Shown piece by piece: positions 1 through 14,200 of a DNA stretch of 64,000 nt. Positions within the stretch are counted from its first letter, which is position 1. Every line of letters begins with the position of its first letter. The DNA comes from Tyto alba. Lineage: Eukaryota; Chordata; Aves; Strigiformes; Tytonidae. Below the pieces are notes generated by a model that made no database searches, was not told the DNA's origin, and saw nothing but the letters and a program-made list of their open reading frames with translations. The stretch spans positions 3,677,046 to 3,741,045 of the forward strand of contig NW_024881300.1 of assembly GCF_018691265.1 (NCBI RefSeq). The letters are read 5' to 3'. Made by a program: the position numbers and the translations under genes.

Positions 1-1122
1 AAACACATTGCACGTACGTGCACCCTCTGTATAAAGAGAAACATACAAAGTGGGAAACTGGTGGTGCACTGGGACAGTACACTGAAGTCTCTGATGCTGT
101 AAACTCGATTTCCTAATTTTATCAAAAAGGGGAATTGGGTCTGGTTCCATTTTTGAGTCCCCATGGGTTACGCTTACAGACCACCCCGTGGTTTGGCACA
201 GTACACTTTTAAGAGGCAGTCTCTGCTGAAGGGATGCCAGGACTGGGAAAAGAGGCATAAAAAGTGTCAAGACTGGGTGCAGGGGTAGAGCGTGAGCAGT
301 GGTGTTCTGCCTGCTTGGAATTAGCCAATACAGTCAGTCCAGTACTTCATGACTATTCAGAGTTTCTCTACTTCCACAATCAGGCTGGTCTAAATAAAAG
401 TTCCATTGCTTACTGTAGCTAATAAAGCTAGTACCAGAGGCTGCGCAGGCTGGGATTTCTAATTTCAATCTATTCTGATTTAACTCAAGCTGATTCCTAG
501 CAGGTATAAACTAAACCAAAACAAGAGCATCTTCAGGAGTTTGTGGCCAGCATAACTAAAACAGTTTACTTAATGGAGTAAGTTATAAGTATTAGATTAA
601 CTCTTCTCTTTTTAACACATGGAATTTGTAATGTAAGAGGAAATAACACTAAAACTGAACAGGAAGTAGGCAGAAGAAACTAAGTATCAGTTAAAATGAA
701 AGGGATCTCATTGTTCTCCCAGTAACAAACCCTTCTGAATTTAAATCCCTTAAAAACCACCAAGTCTCATTATGGACCTGATTCTCAGCTTTTCATCATT
801 TTTAAGGTCACAGAGGCTAGGTAGGTCAGGTCAGGGGGATAAGATGGCAGAGGGGAGCCCCACATTTAAAGAACTGCAGTAGAAAGAACACATGAACTAG
901 ATGGCAAGACCGCTATTAAAGCCTGCGAGTGCATAACAAATGGTGAATTGTGTCTCTCAGACATAAACCCTCTGCTCCTAGGAAGTAGGTACCTAAGGCC
1001 GAGAGTCACAGTTCTATTCTCTAGCTAGCCATGCTACGCTTTCCCTTTAAGTGTACTGATTCCTTTAGAAAATTGTTAGGTTATCCTGCCTTATCAATCA
1101 TACATTGTTCTATACTTCTTTT
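1..1122. other. Non-coding sequence left of the candidate SMPD3 polyadenylation site
   Basis: AT-rich DNA with no open frame of note, no repeat I recognise and no RNA gene I can support. It may be distal 3' UTR or intergenic flank. Confidence 0.5.
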
Positions 1123-2185
1123 CCCCAAAAATGTCATTTACGTTTATTTTAACTCTATATCTAGCATGCATTTTACAAGCTATTTCCCACTTACTCTTTC
1201 TAGCTAAGGCAGAATGTTGGCTCTGGTGTTACCAATGGTACTACAGGAATCTATTCACTCTACTGTAACACACACATCATCCCATACCATAATTCAGAAC
1301 TGCCCCACATATGGGAAAGAAAGAAAAGACATTACAGGGGAACTATATTTCTTCTTAAGGGAATAAGTTGTGCTTAGAAAGCTAAAGGCCCAATTCTGGA
1401 GTCATTATTCAGACAAAACACTTCGTAATTTCAGTGGGAACACAGTTGGAACAAGGGTAGAACTGTGTTCTTGAAGTCTTAATTCCAAATCTTTTAAGTA
1501 TCCTTAAATTGGACAGGAAGATACTGGTCTGCAAATTGAATAGAGTTTTTGTTTGTTTGTTTTAAGGCCTATCTGTAATGACAGAAGGGTTTGCCAGTCC
1601 CAGAATGCCTTGCTTTGGCTGGTATCTGATTTTTGAACTCGTTTCCATTCTGATATTCCCCATGGTATCTTACTGACTATTTTACCTCAGAGTGGCATGC
1701 AGTGCGGGCGCATGCTACTGATGCAAGCACGCTACTACAACTTTAACAGGCTAAAAAAAGAAAAAAAGCTTTAGCTTCTTAGTTATACAAAGAAATGATG
1801 CAAAAAACCATTGAGCAGCACTAACTCACAGACTAATTACAAACTAAATTGTGCTATATATTAGTATAAAAACATGTTTTAGTAAGAATGGCACTGGTTC
1901 AGAAGGAATTAGGACTTCCATCTTGGTTCCGTTCAGTCCACAGTGAAAGCATTGTAGTACAGGCCTGCCCTGTTGCCTGAGCAACCTGTGACAGTGGCTC
2001 TTGGCCACAACCCCTTCAATTTCTTCCCTTTTTATATCCACCACTGTTGGTACGTTCTGAGAGTAGCCTGGGTCAGGTCTGGTCATCTTTCCTAACGTGG
2101 CACCAGAATAGTTCGTTCTTATCCTCTGATATTTTCTTAATATCGGTAACGTTTCCCTCTTCTAATCTCTCAAAGCTGCTCAGTT
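1123..2185 (-). other. SMPD3: Probable 3' UTR of SMPD3
   Basis: The sequence continues from the stop codon without any further recognisable coding segment. The left end is set by a candidate AATAAA at 1148-1143. The known human 3' UTR is longer, so transcription could continue past this point towards or beyond the left edge of the window. An 80-codon open frame inside it (2086-1844) has no recognisable family features. Confidence 0.55.
1143..1148 (-). promoter_or_regulatory. Candidate polyadenylation signal AATAAA for SMPD3
   Basis: On the minus strand this is a canonical AATAAA about 1 kb past the stop codon. It is followed within 15-30 bases by a T/G-rich stretch (acatttttgggg). I found no other canonical AATAAA on the minus strand between 1 and 2185. 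Confidence 0.45.
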
Positions 2186-2287
2186 TTAAGGGTCGTCTTC
2201 TCCTGTAGACACCATAAGACGCATTGCTACCGGTAGGTGGTCTGTCAAGCCTGCTAACTGGGTAATAAAGCTGAACTCTTCCACTTC
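2186..2287 (-). CDS. SMPD3: SMPD3 last coding exon: catalytic Asp-His and C-terminus
   Basis: This exon encodes residues 630-662 and the TAA stop at 2188-2186. The protein reads EVEEFSFITQLAGLTDHLPV and then AMRLMVSTGEDDP. D645 and H646 in the TDHLPV motif correspond to catalytic D638 and H639 of human; H639 is essential in mammals. The acceptor has an excellent pyrimidine tract ending ttctctag. The last few residues are acidic, as in human, but not identical. Confidence 0.97.
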   Translation of the reverse strand, partial: EVEEFSFITQLAGLTDHLPVAMRLMVSTGEDDP

Positions 2288-5200
2288 CTAGAGAAGGAAA
2301 ACAAAGTAAGAAAGAAGGAATTGGAAAACTGATTGGTTATACCACGCGCCAGGACTCAGCTTTTATGCCTCTGCTTAGTTTACTCTGAACTACTTCCCTG
2401 TATTAGTAGGTGTATGGGACCAGTCCGGCTTGGCTGGGCTAATGGTAAACTCCCTGCCATATGGGGCATGTCAGCATGGTACAGTCGATGCAGTGAACCA
2501 CTTACACCATACACAGTTGAATAGTCTGGAGGAAATCGGTTGTATCTTTTCTTTCCGATTACAGTAACATCTGTGTTATTCCAGATAAAAATTCTCTGTT
2601 GTGCTGCAGTAGGTAATCAATCCATGTGCGCACAGAGGCACTCACCTGGGAGGAGAGGCTGGCTGTACCGTAGGCAGCTAAAAAAGTAAACCTGTCTTCA
2701 TTAGATTGAGGTGTTAAGCTTTGTGGAAACTTAAGGTGATCAGGAACCCAGCTCCTAGTGGCTCTGACTCCCAGCATTTCATAGGACCAAATTAAATGTT
2801 CTGTAGCAAATAACGGCATGCTTCCCAGCTCCTGACAGCTGGATGGAGCAACCCTAACGCTCACTTCATACAGTGCATCTGTCCCCTCCTAGGGGCCAGG
2901 TACTTACTTTGCCAGTACTTGAGGAATTGCTCGCAGGAAGCACAGATATTCTAGTAGTTATTCTGTTGCCAGCAAGAGCCTTATCAAAGACCTAATCTGG
3001 GTCAAAACTATTCAAATACTGGTTTTGTTGCTGTTTGTGCAAAATGTAAGCTGGGTTTACTGTACAGATGTGCCATGGGCATTTGTGCATCTGAAACAAG
3101 AAGCTTTAAAAGAATTTAGCTGCTGTGTCCACAGAGTGCATGCAGAGAGTGCAGACTGAGGTATCATGCACAAAGCTATGCTGAACTGCTCTGTTGCCTG
3201 CCCTTCTGCAGCTGCTGCAATGGGGTACAGTAAATAAGCGTGAACTAGTTTCTCATTTTCATCGTGGAATTCTGTATATGGCAAGGTCCTACACTAGGAA
3301 GCAGACAGGGAGTGCCTGTTCTCATTCTGGTTAGCCTGTGTCAACTTCTGCCTCCATATCACAGACTTGTAACTTCGGTAGGTTTTCATAGGCAAAATAA
3401 AAGAACATTCAGATACTTGAAAAGATTAAAAAACATTCAAACTGTTGTCATAGAAAGCATAAGCCAAAACACAGTCTGGCAAAAGTTTCAGGAATGGAAA
3501 TGAGGCTGTTTGTTGGTTTGTTTTTGAAGAGCAAGGTATCTACCAGTGTTGCTACCAGAGTCCCTAAACTCATCTTAAATTTATGTAACAGGTTTACAAA
3601 CTCAGTACTTGTATGCAGAAGTAGAAAACAGCAAAGCAGCAGGTTATCCTTGGAGTATGAGTTTGAACCCAAGCAGAACAGGCTGCAGTGCCATCCAGAC
3701 AAGTTTGTTGTGTGAGTTACGGCTCTTTTTGTCAACTGTGACACTCACCACTTTCCATTCCAGGTAGAGACCTTCTTCGGTATAGAGCATATAGTCAATC
3801 CTCCTCCCATTTCCTTTCAGTGATGCCTTTCTCCCCTTTTGACTTGAACTGTGGTTCTTGCTGGTGGGATAGACTAAGTATCCTTTCCTTCCTTCTTCGC
3901 TTTCCAGCACCCTATTTAATTAAAAAACAAGTGCTTTAAATGTTTGCTCATTCTGTCCCTTCATGCATTATGCTAGATTCTCTCCAAATCCCTGGTAAGG
4001 GTAGTGCCTGCCCTGAAGGACTGCTAAACTTGTAAAGCACATCTTCCTCCAGATGTGTTTTCCACTGGGAGGCTGTGCTAATGGCTGGCACTGTTCTAAA
4101 AGCCTCAGGGAGGGATTGGCATCACTGGTGCTGTACTTGGTGGACCTGCCCTCGTACCCAGAACAAACACCTGACAGGACCCTGCCTGCCTGCTCTCTGT
4201 AGTATCTTGCGGCCCACAGCCCTGCTGCTGATGTGTTGCCAAGTGTAGCAGAGGAGGAAACTTTCATGGATTACTTGAGGACAAACCTGAGTACCTTTGA
4301 TACAAATCTCTCCATTTGGATCAGAGCAACTCCTTCCGAAATGAAGCCAGCCAGCTTTACAGACAGGGTACGGATGGGGAATGGTTTGCAGGAATACAGA
4401 CATGGGCACGTGGTAGTTGGTTTTGAGCAAGCCTCAGCAGCAGATTACTGTGTCTTGGACCCTAAATTCTTACTGCATTTTTAATGATGGCCTAATTTAT
4501 TTGATTCTTGTACTGTGACACTGTTTAAGCTCTTCTACAGTGAGGAACTTACTCAGCAGGTGTGTTAGTACTGCCCCATCTTGCATGGAGATTACCCAGC
4601 CCAAAACCATGTACAGAAGCAGTCAAAATCAAGATTCAGTTTTCTAGGTATCAGTCTTTTGTTCAGGAAAATAAGTTGCAGCTCTTCCATTAAAATTTTT
4701 AGTTTTGGCGTTTAAACCTTAACAGTAGGTTTTCATACAGAAAAGACCCCAAGCAACTTGATTTAACTTTGAAGTTAGCCCTGCTCTGAATGTGACTTTG
4801 GACCAGATAGCCCACAAAGGTCCCTGTCACTATTTTTACAATAATTCTGTGTTGCTGTGCTGTTCTGTATGGTTTTGCTGTTGTATTGCATTTAAAAGGA
4901 AAGTTGGTTTACCTTATTGTAGTCTATTTAAAAGACCTACCAAAGGAGCACTAAAGGCACCAGACACAACTGTGCGTGCAAAAGCAGGAGTTGCACTCGG
5001 TAACCGCACGTGCAGGTACCACACACGGTGATTAGCAGGTACCACTGCAGCTGGTTTGCAGGGTAACCCTGCCTGCAGAGGGATGGAATAGGCTGTGCTT
5101 TTGCTGTCTGGCTCAAAACACAAACTACTTTCAAAACTGCCTCCTGAAAATAGTTTTCCTTTACTTACCTGCCAAAACCTGAGCTCAAGGTTCTGTGGTT

Positions 5201-8200
5201 TCCCTTGTAAGAGTTGATTACACCATTAAGCTACATCATCAACTGTCGCAGGAGAAACACTGAGCCATGAACTGGGGTCCTAGCAGGTACAAAGCCTTTA
5301 ATTTCACCTTGGAAAAAAATAAGATATTTTTGATCACCCAGTTTTTAAGACTTGACTTTGGATGGGTTTTATGGGGTTGGGTTTAGGAATTTTTAAATGC
5401 ATGCACGTGAGAGTACAGAATGAAGGAAAAACAAGAGACAAACATCGGACTCTTGTGATGTGTTTTAATGCTTGAGATTCAGATGGTTTTATTTGTCAAA
5501 TTTTGTTTCTTTAGAAGGATCTGAATGGTGGCAGAGGGGAAACAGCACTTGCTACAATTGATTAGGTCTCAGTAGTGTTAGGATCTGTAAGTTTGGGTCA
5601 GTTGACACATAGCAGAAATACTTTATGTGCCTTCAAAAAATGTGACAAAATTTTAGTCACATAGTTATTTAATCAGAACTTTTCTTAACCCCCTTTGTAC
5701 TTAATGAGGTACTGAAGGTTCATTGGAGTTTGTTGTAACCAGTTTATGAAAGTAAGCTTCCTTTTATGTATTATTCAGTTTTAGACTATCATCTGTCAAT
5801 TCACATTAAAATAGCTTGCTGTCCACGCCCCATTTGCAAACTGATTCTACAAAGAGCTACTGCAAATGATTCACTTCATGAAATTCTTTTTCTAGGTTCA
5901 AGAAAGCAAGCTCTTTGATGGGACTGACCTCTTTCAAAAATTGTATTTATAATTGGCAAAGCTAATTAAGTAACAAAGTAGAAGAAACTGCTGATTAGCA
6001 CTGCAGTACTACTAAAAAAAAAAATCTTACTTGTATTAATTTTATTCACTTGCCCTGCACAACTGCTCATGGAGGGAAATGTTGATTTCAAATACATGAG
6101 GAAAACGAATTATAAATGTGTATGCATCTGCTTCTGACTAAAACTTATGCCACTTAATACGCAATGGTTCCCTGTTGTCTCTACAAGAAGTAGACACAAG
6201 TACTGGACATCTGGCTATGCTGTGCTAACAGTTAAATGCTAACAATTTAAGTGAACATAACTAATGACTAAGTTGCACAACTGAACCTGCATTTTGTCAG
6301 AGTAATTGTCTTAATTCATAGGACACAAAGAAAGGGAGGATAAAAAGTAATTGGAACTTTATTTCTTCCTTGAAAGATCTACAGTCCCAAAGAACTCCAC
6401 AGTATGAACATTCTGTCAGCAGCTCTCTGGGCCGTGGTTTGGTTGTAGCGCTGTCGGGAGCTGCAGTGAACAAAGGGGCATGAAGAGCAGTGGAGCTAAG
6501 GGAGCCACAGAGCAAAAAGCCCTCCTCATAAAGCTCGAGGGACCACCTCTCATTCAGGTGAGAAGCACCAGAGTTCAGGATGACTTTTCTTACTGGTTTT
6601 GCAGCCTGTCACCCATAATTGTGAGCCATGGTTCAGCAGTGGAGACTGGAAAAATCTGCATTTAAATCTTGTTTCTTAACGGTGTTGTAATGTGCTCTCC
6701 TGTGCCAGACTCTATTCAGAGTTTAAAGATGAAAATGGGCTTATTTCAGTGCTTTGCTTGAAGGTGACAATCATCTTTGAGATTGTGTGCATTCCATGAA
6801 GCCTTTCTGAGCAGAAGCTTGTGCAGCTTCTAGCACTGTGTGGCAGGGCCCAGATTGTTACATCTAGCTTATTAATCGTTCTATAATTATAAATGACTTG
6901 CTCATTTGTACCAAGTATGTTCTTCTGGGCCGATGTTTTATGTATGCTGTACTTAACATGAAAGAGATATTTAAGAACTAGTTGTTCTGCTGCTTTTATG
7001 GCCTAATTAGTTTAGTAATGTGAACTACTTTATTTTATTTATAAACTAGAGAGGAATGCTGAAGAAATAATTCTCTGGATAGCTTACACTGCCAACTTAA
7101 ATGACTGTAAAGCTCGATCAAGGTTTATTATTGAAAAATTTGAGAGCGAATCAGTTTTAAACCATACCCTATTTTGCTGTGTATCAATGATATTTGTTAG
7201 CTAGACAGACACAGCTTCTGTTGCTATTTAACATTTAAATGTATTTAAAGTCCAGATTCCATTAATGGCTTTAAATTTTACTGAACTGACTGGCAATTTT
7301 TGTTTACTAGTCCCTTGTGGAGATGGGAGGACAGGCTCTCTTGGCCTCTCGTGGATGTGACAATTTACCTCATATATAAGCACATCCCTGTTTCCCAGCA
7401 GATTTACATAAGAAACTAGGAGAAATTCCAGTCTAATAGAGGGGTTTTCCATCTTATTTATAATACAATTTATATATATTTATAATACATTGTAACATTG
7501 CAGAAAACTGAAAGCCACCTTTAGAAGGCAGAAAGTCTTAAGTATGTTCTGTTACCAACACTCTAGAATATCATCTAGTTATACTGAGGTGCTGGACATA
7601 CATGTAGGTAGTGGAGACAATACTCTTAAATCTTTATTGATCATTTGATGGCTCTTTATCTATCAGTCACGTATTTGTCAGTGGAATTTTAATTGCTCAA
7701 TACAAGTCACTCTTCAGGGAGTAAAACAAAATACCCCACGAGTAGTTTGGTGGCAGATTGTCTCAAAAGCCTGATTGAGAACACAGGGTGGGTTTTTTGT
7801 TTTGGTTTGGGTTTTTTTATTTTTTTTTTAAAAAAGCTCTAAGCCTGCTCTTGAAACTATAAAATAGAATGTTACACCCACATACAGATTTGCATTTGCA
7901 AACTTGATGCAGAGCCAAATTACCTTACTTTTGCTTTCCAGAAATCCCTTTCACAGGTACCAAATTCATGTTTTCAGCACATGGACAGAAATGCCTGGAA
8001 ATTTTGCAGGCTCTTGAATGCACAAAGTGTGACTTGCTGTAACAAATCCTTCTTTTGAATACAAACTAAACCCAGACCTTATGTCTGAAATTCAATTTCT
8101 TTGTTCAAAACTGAAACAAGGAAGACTTCAAGGGGCAGCCTCACGTAATACATTCAACTAAGTGTCCAACTATACCATGCAGCGTACTGTACTTACACGA

Positions 8201-11200
8201 ACTGTGCCTGTATAATGTACCATTTCTGTTATGTTAACTAAAGCATCTGCACAGACTCATCCATTCAAATAACTTTACCTGTTTAGCATATTGTGGTAAT
8301 GAACAGCTAGAACATCCTTCATAGTCATGATAACAGCATATTTAGTCCATTAAACTAGTCTTCAGGGTAGAAAAGGTGCAAAAAGGATTATCACATTCAT
8401 TAAGTGCTGCTCTGCAATGTACAAAGCTTACTCATTTCTCTCCCCTGGCATTATTATTTAACAAACAGTACAGGTATGCAAGAAGTTTATCTTAAGACTT
8501 CTGCAAATGAAGATTTTTTTGTATTTCTCTTAAGTCCAGTAGTTCAAACCAGATAACCCGTTTCTCAGTATCAAACACTCCTTAAAAGTAATGCTGCACC
8601 ACTATCACAGATAGACATTAAGTCATATTCCTAGTAATAAATGTCTCATGTGCTACTTAATTCCTCTCTATATTTTTGAGCTTGCTTTTCTAGCTGTATT
8701 GAATTCTTCAAGCTTTCTAGAATGGCTGATTAGTGGTTGGGTGGGAGGTGGTGTTTTAAACTTTATGATTTTGTTTTTATTTGAGGAAAACTACATCTCC
8801 TTTTGTTGCTGTCCTTGACAGGGCCGTGACCACAGGACAGGCTGGCTGCAGAAGGACTTTCAGACAAGCTGTCTCCGTACCCTTTTCAGTAGTGCTTGGA
8901 GTTTCTAGTCCTACCAATCTGTCCAGGTAGGACAACTCTACATAAAACCACCGACTGCAGTTGCTCTCATTTTTTCACTCCTTGAAGCCAATTCTGTTAG
9001 TCTTAGAGAAGCAGTCACTTTTCCTTCCCTTTTTTTCTTCTTCCCTAAGTACCCTTCAGTAAAAAATTGTTCTGGTCTGTCTTTTTTTACAGTCCATAAA
9101 ACACCCCTCAATTTGTGAAATGTTAAATAGCAAGCAATGAACTGGCTTTTTAAGGAATTGTCTAAAGTATGTGGGAGGATTAGGAACTGCATACTTCTGT
9201 AGGTTGTCTGGAGTGCACACTTCTTCATCATATAATCCTTCAGGATCCAACAAGGTCCCTGTGAACACAAAGGGAGATGTGACTGTCCCAGCAACCCTCT
9301 GCTGACTTGCCTCTTGGAGGCAGCCGGGGCCCCGGCTGTGGGAAGAGGCATCCCTGGGGGGAGAGGGGATGGCTCTGACCAAGAGCCCTTGCTGTTCACT
9401 CCTCTGCTATCCAGACCACCTTCCTGCCTGCCACCTTGCAAAACGTTGCCTCCACCCTTCCAGTTTCTCAGCCCCAATGGCTCTCAATTGTTTGTTTTTC
9501 TGCTACAGCAGAGTAAAGCCACATTATTAAACCGTTCCACATTCTTACCTTTAGTTTCTTCACGGTTATAACTGCACTCTAGGGAAAGTCTATTTCCTGA
9601 TCTAAAACTTCACCAGGTATGAGTATCTTGGAGTTCCATAAAATCTTTTATAAGATGAACTCGGCAAGTTCATAGTGTTGTTGAATTGCTTTGTTACATC
9701 CTCACTTACAGTATTTATAGAACATCAAATGGAACATTCTGATCAAAAGCTGCAGGCTTTCACTGCATGCAGAAAGTACAGAAACAATCATTTGGCTCCC
9801 CCCCACCCCAAGTAATCTAGAGATTATTTTAAAAGTAGAATAGGTGTGGGAAGGCACTCAAGGAGCTTGATGCATAAGTTCTAGAATGCAGACTGAAGTT
9901 TGAGATCTCTGTTTGGTCCTTAATTATAATTCAACAAGGCACTGTTAAGGTTTATAAAATACAGTTACAGAAATACCCCTTGTAAATATTTGGTCTCCAC
10001 CAAATTCTTACTGCCCATTAGCTGAGCTTATAGATGTTGTGAAGAGTGACAGAGAAGTAAAAGTTCACACACCGAGAGCTAGAGAAGGTCTTACCGATTG
10101 CCCACGGTTTATCCTCCCCAGGACCAATTCGACACGGGTCTTTGTAGTGTGTAAACAGAGAATGCTGTTGCTCCAGCTTGTCCTCTGCAGGGAAAGAACA
10201 AGCCCAAGAAACAGCACATCACTTCCATGTTGTGAACCCGCGGACAACTGTGTGTTGTGCCACAACAGCAAAGGCAAGTCTTCCTTCCTACTCAGTATAC
10301 ATATATAGGGTTGATTTGAACCAGTTCAGTAGTAGCTTTACTGCAGAGCAGTATCTTCTCTTCTTCAGAAATTCCAACAAATGCTTGCTAACAACAGTGC
10401 TTTCCTACAAAATCTTTCTAGGAACGACATTTTTTGGTAGTTTTTAGCTGTAAACTGAAGGGAAAGTTTTCCAACATGTTTTCTTACCCTGCCACTGACA
10501 TTGCATTGTTTACACCTGTACAAAACTTTTGTTGAGACAGATCACACAATGGAGAATTGGACTGACTTCACAGTGGCAATGTAAATGGCTGTTTGTGGGT
10601 GTATATACACATCTCAGCAAGTTTGAAGGTAAAAGCTTGTGCTTTACTTTCTTCAGAAGAATTCACTGACAGTATTTTCCAAGCTATAATAGAGAAAGGA
10701 CAGACAATTGATAATTTGCCTGGGATATTATCTACAGCATTAAAGCCATTCTAAACGTAATCAGCATGACCTATCAACTGTAAATTAATTTATTCCTCAC
10801 TGCTACTGTGTTCTTTGCATTTAAAGTATACGGTGCATCAAGCTCCTAGGATTTAGAAAGATATCATACAAAAATGTATATGTGAGAATTTCAGACACTG
10901 AACAAGTAAGTTCTAGTTCTGTGCGTGCTGTTTAACACAGAAGTCATTCTACCTGGGAAACAAGCACAACCAGGACTTGAAAATACCAGCTGCTGCAATT
11001 CCATTTGTGTTAAATGGCAAAGAAACAGCCAACAGCTCCTCATAACTTACTTTCTTGCAGCATGCACTCACACCTTTTATAAGGTTAAAACTTCTCAGCA
11101 ACACTTAAAAATTCTCTCTTGGGATCAACAGGACATTCACCTGTGGCTGGAGCTGCTGCTGTAACACATTTGTCACCGTCTATTGCTGGGACAACAGAAT

Positions 11201-14200
11201 ACGTAAGTACACATGAAAAGGGACTCCTGAAGTCAGAAACAAAGCTTTGAACCATGAGCTGTGTGTCTTGGCCAGAATGCAGCTCCCACACTGTAGGAGT
11301 CACATTAGCTTTCCTTGTGTAAAATGCTGTTCTTGCCAAGTGAAGAAGCTATTGACCTTTCTCTCCTTATTAAGAAGGCTGCAGCCCACAGCCATGGAGT
11401 ACAGTGGTAGGGTGGTTGTAGCTGTTGGCATTTTAGCTGTTTGGTTGTAGCTGTTTTGACATTTTGTTGCTAAGATTCATGAATACAGCTGACTGTCCTT
11501 CAGCTACTGCATCTACCCCAGCTGAGCTGTTTTATTACACCCTTCCAGCTTCCCCCTGCACCTCCCATGCCCCAACTAGTTCTTGATCTGAGAACATCCT
11601 TGTAATTGTAGGGAGACTGGAAAATTAATTCGCTAGGGCAGCCAGGAGTTGTGCAGAGGATGGGAGGACGGACCCTCCCTAAGATTTGCCAGGTATGCAA
11701 TGCAGCGAATTGCTCTTTCTATCTGAACAGCCAATTGGTTTGTTTAAAGTTTATGGAAAAGCAGAAGATGAAAGCTGTTCAACTCTTCATTTCTCCAAGT
11801 CTTCCCTTGTTACAGGTTTACAAAGTTTCCCTCAAAACCAAGATAGAATAAAATTTTGTCATGATTAATTTGCAACTGTGGCATTGACAGCAGCAAGTCA
11901 CAGCCAATGAGACAAATTTAACTCATCTGACTAGAAGGCTCTTTATCTTATGCTAAAAGGTTTAAAAACATAATAGGCTTCTACACAAGTCAGTCCAAAG
12001 CAACCTGGGAGTAAGTAACTTTCTAATAATGTTCCTGCTAAGGGTGAATTCACTGTGAATGTTGTCATAATGTTCTGTAAAGCTGGAGGGGAAAACAGTT
12101 GCAGAAAATTTGTCATAAGTGTAAGGTCACTCATGGACCTGGAGATCTTTGAAAACTGTACTGTCAAGACATCTAAGAATAGAAGCTTGATATTCACTGT
12201 AACATTAATTACTTGCCATATCACTCGAGTTGGAAAGACTATAGGAAATCATATACAGAATTACAGGAAGCTGAGTATTGCTTTTAAAAAAATTAATCCT
12301 AATATGTTGAATTCAAATGTCCCTAAATCAATGAGTAATGTAAAAATGGAGGAGAAAACTTTAAAACATTGCATTAATCTTGCTTAGTGCATAAGGAAAG
12401 AGAGCAATCTAAAAATAAAAAATGAAATAGCCAGCTTAATTTCAGTTTCCAGGCTAAGTGAATTTTAAAGGGGGGGTGGGGTGGGGGCGAACGTAAATAA
12501 GCAACAGATACAGTAAAAATAAAATGGATTTTTGTAACCTACTTCTCAGTCCTCTTTAGTAGTAGTTGCAATGTTTACAACTGTTAGTTGGAAGAGCAAA
12601 GAGCTGGTTTTACTTTTTCTTTAGAAAGCACTAATCTTATTCTGTGCTTCTTGTGCAAGATCTTGGTCAGAGCGCCAGAACTTTGCAGGTAGAGAATACA
12701 GAGTGTCTGTTCTGCCTCACGGCTCCCCCGGCTCTCGTCACGCTGCCAAGCCCCGCTCCCCGCCGAGTGGCGACCTGGCCGGGCAGCCTCCCCAGCGGAT
12801 TGTTTATTTCCTTGACGGGCGCCTTTGCCTCCAGGCCAGTCCATCCATCCAACAATAGTGGAAGCGAAGCAGTCCAATCACTGCAGATGTGACCACTTGT
12901 ATCCCCCAGCTTCTGTCTCCCTCCATGGCCGGGCAGCACTTGCTGCCATAGCTCAGCTAGCTGAAGACCCGTTCCTGACTGCATTCCTTCCTTCCCTCTA
13001 AATCTCACTACCACTGCTACCATTATATTTTATCCTAATGTGTGTTTAGCTAGCCATTACCACTAACTGTTCACCTCCACCACGCATAACGGATTCTTCT
13101 ACCGGTCAGAGCACTTGCCAGCACCTTCTCGGACCATTCTGAGTTTACTTTGGATCATATAGCTGTGCCTGATTTATTTTTTGGACATATGATCTAGAAA
13201 CGAACAACAGAAGGCCTGTGGTTTGGGTCGATGGTCTTTTCTACCCAGTTAATGCTAAAATCTTCCCTTACCAATGTCAGATACAAGTAATGAGATCAGA
13301 GAATACTGGTTATTTTTGAGATCAAACAATGCTTGCTTTTTGTTTCCTAAGATAGTTTTTGGTACAGTTGTTGCTCAGTCCCAGTTACCGAGGCTTCTTA
13401 TGAAGGCTACAGAATTAACACTCGATGCTGTTCACAAATTCACCTGCTAATCCCCCAACCCTGGCCTGCATTGCAGACTCCCCCTTTCAGCCCTGCAGCC
13501 TGAGCTCAGCTGTAAGGGCCCTGTGTTCTTTGTCTCTCTGTACTTCAGTTTCGGGGAGGCTGGCTGCAGGGCGCTGCGGGGCACCGCCAGGCCCTTGCCA
13601 GCTCAGTCAATTGCTGTTGCATAAAGCCAGCAAGGAGCTCTGCTGGGACCAGAGCTGTACCGAGCAGGGAGGGTACGCAAACACAACACTCTCACTCTCT
13701 GCTGGCAATTGAACTGTTAACAGCGTAATATTTACGTTTGAAAAAGGCTGCTGTCTCTCTGAACTCGCCACCCATTAATTATGGTTTTGTGGAGTTCTTT
13801 TTCTAGTACCCTCAGCATCCAAATATTGGAGAAAAATATTAAAAATTTATTAAAATAAACCCAGAAGTACACAGGATCAGTTGATTTTTTCCAAGACTGA
13901 TTCAGCATTTGTTTAGTTCTTGCTGCAGCATTAATCTCCTACATCAGTGTATATGCACTATCAGATTATTTTGAACTGTGTGAATTTACTACTTCTTTCT
14001 CTACCAAAATTCCATTAACATACGTGTCTTTCATCAGTAACTACCATTCTACGACAATAGGTGTCTACCTCATTCTATCTCAAGTTACAAATTACTGCCC
14101 TTTGTGCCTTAAAAAACATCATGCCTAAAAACTCAGCAGAGCTCTTAAGTGTGAGCTCTTCTCCTTGGCTCATCTCGAGGCCAGTATCTGTTACAGCAGA

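Noticed and set aside
1844..2086. 80-codon minus-strand open frame downstream of the SMPD3 stop
   Set aside because: It falls in the 3' UTR, in no continuity with the gene, and lacks recognisable features.
4233..4484. 83-codon plus-strand open frame in an intron
   Set aside because: It reads somewhat protein-like but has no recognisable motif, no promoter or splice context, and a length within chance.
8938..9477. 179-codon minus-strand open frame
   Set aside because: It overlaps SMPD3 exon 5; in another frame it is a chance extension through GC-rich intron. Only the 9195-9258 part in the SMPD3 frame is real coding sequence.
12667..13023. 118-codon minus-strand open frame over the CpG-rich patch
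   Set aside because: High GC makes stop codons rare here. The protein is low-complexity Gly/Arg/Ala-rich and has no family features.
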